6,557 nt of DNA, from NCBI GenBank assembly GCA_031260615.1, contig JAISLG010000046.1:1-6557 (forward strand), read 5' to 3'. The DNA is from Oscillospiraceae bacterium (GTDB taxonomy: Bacteria > Bacillota > Clostridia > Oscillospirales > Ruminococcaceae). A model generated the notes under the pieces. It had not been told where the DNA came from. It worked only from the letters and a program-made list of their open reading frames with translations, and searched no databases. Shown here one piece after another: positions 5,707 to 6,557 of this stretch (its first letter is position 1; the number at the start of each line of letters is the position of its first letter). The translations under genes were made by a program, and so were the position numbers.

Positions 5707-5739
5707 TTACGGGAAGGACGCTAAATTCCTTTCCCGTAA
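5707..5739 (-). terminator. Terminator downstream of the tRNA gene
   Basis: TTACGGGAAGGA (5707-5718) pairs with TCCTTTCCCGTAA (5727-5739) with one bulged base and an 8-nt loop. On the minus strand it lies 8 nt after the tRNA CCA end and is followed by ATTTATAT, a short U-rich tail. Confidence 0.75.
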
Positions 5740-5747
5740 TAATATAA

Positions 5748-5824
5748 TGGTGCACCAACAGGGACTCGAACCCCGGACCGACCGGTTATGAGCCGGTAGC
5801 TCTAACCAACTGAGCTATTGGTGC
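5748..5824 (-). tRNA. tRNA-Met (anticodon CAT)
   Basis: A 77-nt cloverleaf with encoded CCA. The acceptor stem is GCACCAA paired with TTGGTGC, discriminator A. The D stem is GCTC/GAGC. The anticodon arm is ACCGG-CTCATAA-CCGGT with anticodon CAT (5788-5790 on the + strand). The T arm is CGGGG-TTCGAGT-CCCTG with one G-U pair. It lacks the three consecutive G-C pairs and unpaired first base of initiator tRNA, so it is an elongator-type CAT tRNA. A tRNA-Ile2, whose C34 is changed to lysidine by TilS, also has a CAT anticodon gene and is not excluded. Confidence 0.95.
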
Positions 5825-5836
5825 GCATTGCCCGAT

Positions 5837-5864
5837 ATGATTTATACGGTCAAGCATAAATCAT
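5837..5864. repeat. 9-bp inverted repeat at the tRNA transcription start region
   Basis: ATGATTTAT (5837-5845) pairs exactly with ATAAATCAT (5856-5864) across 10 nt. It overlaps the edge of the -10 box of the tRNA promoter and covers the expected start point, so it could be an operator-like site or chance in AT-rich DNA. Confidence 0.5.
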
Positions 5865-5890
5865 TATACGCACTTTTGCGAGTTTGTCAA
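5863..5890 (-). promoter_or_regulatory. Promoter of the tRNA gene
   Basis: Minus strand TTGACA (5890-5885), 16-nt spacer, TATAAT (5868-5863). Both boxes are perfect consensus, and the -10 lies 38 nt upstream of the tRNA 5' end. Confidence 0.9.
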
Positions 5891-5921
5891 GCCCTCCGCG
5901 CAAAATAATATTAAAAGGTTG

Positions 5922-5950
5922 TTGACAGTCTTGTCCGCGCATTATATAAT
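5922..5950 (+). promoter_or_regulatory. Promoter of the TrmN6-type methyltransferase gene
   Basis: TTGACA (5922-5927), 17-nt spacer, TATAAT (5945-5950): perfect sigma-70/sigma-A consensus. It ends 33 nt before the ATG at 5984 and is divergent from the tRNA promoter, with 31 nt between the two -35 boxes. Confidence 0.93.
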
Positions 5951-5983
5951 TAAAAAGGTACTTAATGCGGTGTGGTGATAGAA

Positions 5984-6557
5984 ATGAACTATAAAATATT
6001 TAATCTTGGCAAAGTGCAGTTGTATTTTTCCGACAAGCACAATTTCAACACCGACAGTATCTTATTGGCGGCGTTTGCCTCGCCGTATCACAAGAACCGC
6101 CACATAAAGGTCTGCGATTTATGTACGGGGTGCGGTTTAATATCCGTACATCTTGCCGCGACATTACCGAACGCGACTATAACGGCAGTGGACAGCGACG
6201 AGCGAGCAACGGCATTATTATCCACGACAATATCCGAGAACTATCCGCGCCTGACGGCTTTAACGGCACTGACAGCGGACATACGCGATTTAACGAGGTG
6301 CGAGGCATACGACCTTGTAACCGCAAACCCCCCATATTTCAAAGCGGGGAGCGGAGCGGTTCGGACAGGGCAATCCACGGTGCGGCACGACTTCAATTGT
6401 AAACTATCCGACATTGCGCTTACGGCGAACAAGTTGTTAAAATACGGCGGAGCATTAAAACTATGCTTACCCGCGTCACGATTATCCGAGGCTTGCGTGA
6501 CACTGACGGAACATAAATTAGAACCGAAAGTGATACGGTTTATAGACGGTCGATTGA
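5984..6557 (+). CDS. trmN6: TrmN6/YfiC-type tRNA adenine-N6 methyltransferase, 3' end cut by window edge
   Basis: Members studied in other bacteria (YfiC, YabB) methylate N6 of A37 in tRNA1(Val), using S-adenosylmethionine. The 191 visible codons run to the right edge; the family is about 240-250 residues, so roughly 50 are missing. Visible marks are HNFNTDSILLAAF (residues 19-31), SAM motif I DLCTGCGLIS (45-54), acidic Asp70 after the second strand, catalytic NPPY (115-118) as in N6-adenine methyltransferases, and the TrmN6-typical RHDFNCKLSDI (134-144) and LPASRLSEA (162-170). The ATG at 5984 has GGTGA 5 nt upstream and follows a consensus promoter with a short leader. In-frame GTGs at 5972 and 5975 lie inside that ribosome binding site and are unlikely starts. 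Family is confident; the exact tRNA target is inferred. Confidence 0.9.
   Translation, partial: MNYKIFNLGKVQLYFSDKHNFNTDSILLAAFASPYHKNRHIKVCDLCTGCGLISVHLAATLPNATITAVDSDERATALLSTTISENYPRLTALTALTADIRDLTRCEAYDLVTANPPYFKAGSGAVRTGQSTVRHDFNCKLSDIALTANKLLKYGGALKLCLPASRLSEACVTLTEHKLEPKVIRFIDGRL

Larger units (their letters stand above)
5005..5747. other. Non-coding, repeat-rich region between fakA and the tRNA gene
   Basis: About 740 nt without a convincing gene. It holds the fakA ribosome binding site, two 100-nt tandem copies, a + strand promoter-like sequence, a MITE-like element with an internal 18-nt array, and the tRNA terminator. Base stretches 5238-5337 and 5649-5706 show nothing I can name apart from a weak minus-strand TACAAT at 5304-5309. 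Confidence 0.65.

Noticed and set aside
5895..5941. Direct repeat TCCGCGCA (5895-5902 and 5934-5941) between the divergent promoters
   Set aside because: Only 8 nt with two copies; too short to distinguish from chance without comparison to relatives.

Overview
This 6.56-kb window looks like chromosomal DNA of a low-to-moderate GC Bacillota, probably a Clostridia/Oscillospiraceae-type anaerobe. The evidence is a FakA/YloV-type DAK2 fusion protein, a YfiC/TrmN6 methyltransferase with the 'DLCTGCG' form of its SAM motif, consensus TTGACA/TATAAT promoters, TTG start codons with strong GGAGG ribosome binding sites, and a tRNA gene with encoded CCA. The genus cannot be fixed from the sequence alone.

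Left half (1-2804, + strand): the 3' part of an ADP-ribosylglycohydrolase-family gene runs in from the left edge with its metal-site motifs eroded. It is followed 51 nt later by galE (UDP-glucose 4-epimerase), a hairpin that may terminate galE, and then ruvC (Holliday-junction resolvase). RuvC is not followed by ruvA/ruvB here.

Middle (2805-5747): one long minus-strand gene, fakA (fatty-acid kinase, ATP-binding subunit, 3322-5004), lies between two unusually repeat-rich non-coding stretches. On its 3' side are eight 10-nt units (consensus GGCAACGAGG), a train of five GC-rich hairpins separated by ACCCC, and a small array led by a perfect 10-bp palindrome. Next comes fakA's own terminator. On its 5' side are two nearly identical 100-nt tandem copies, each holding a 13-bp hairpin, and then a 249-bp element. 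This element has imperfect 33-nt terminal inverted repeats and ten 18-nt units inside. Its left end shares its leader and a covarying palindrome with the array on the other side of fakA. None of these stretches contains a convincing gene.

Right end (5748-6557): a tRNA with anticodon CAT (minus strand) and a TrmN6-type tRNA adenine-N6 methyltransferase (+ strand, cut by the right edge) are transcribed divergently from two near-perfect sigma-70/sigma-A-type promoters.

The recognised genes are housekeeping functions (sugar nucleotide metabolism, recombination, fatty-acid activation, tRNA and tRNA modification) and do not form one pathway. The novelty lies in the non-coding repeats. Several independent hairpin families keep their base pairing while changing sequence, and one has the architecture of a small non-autonomous mobile element with an expanded internal array.
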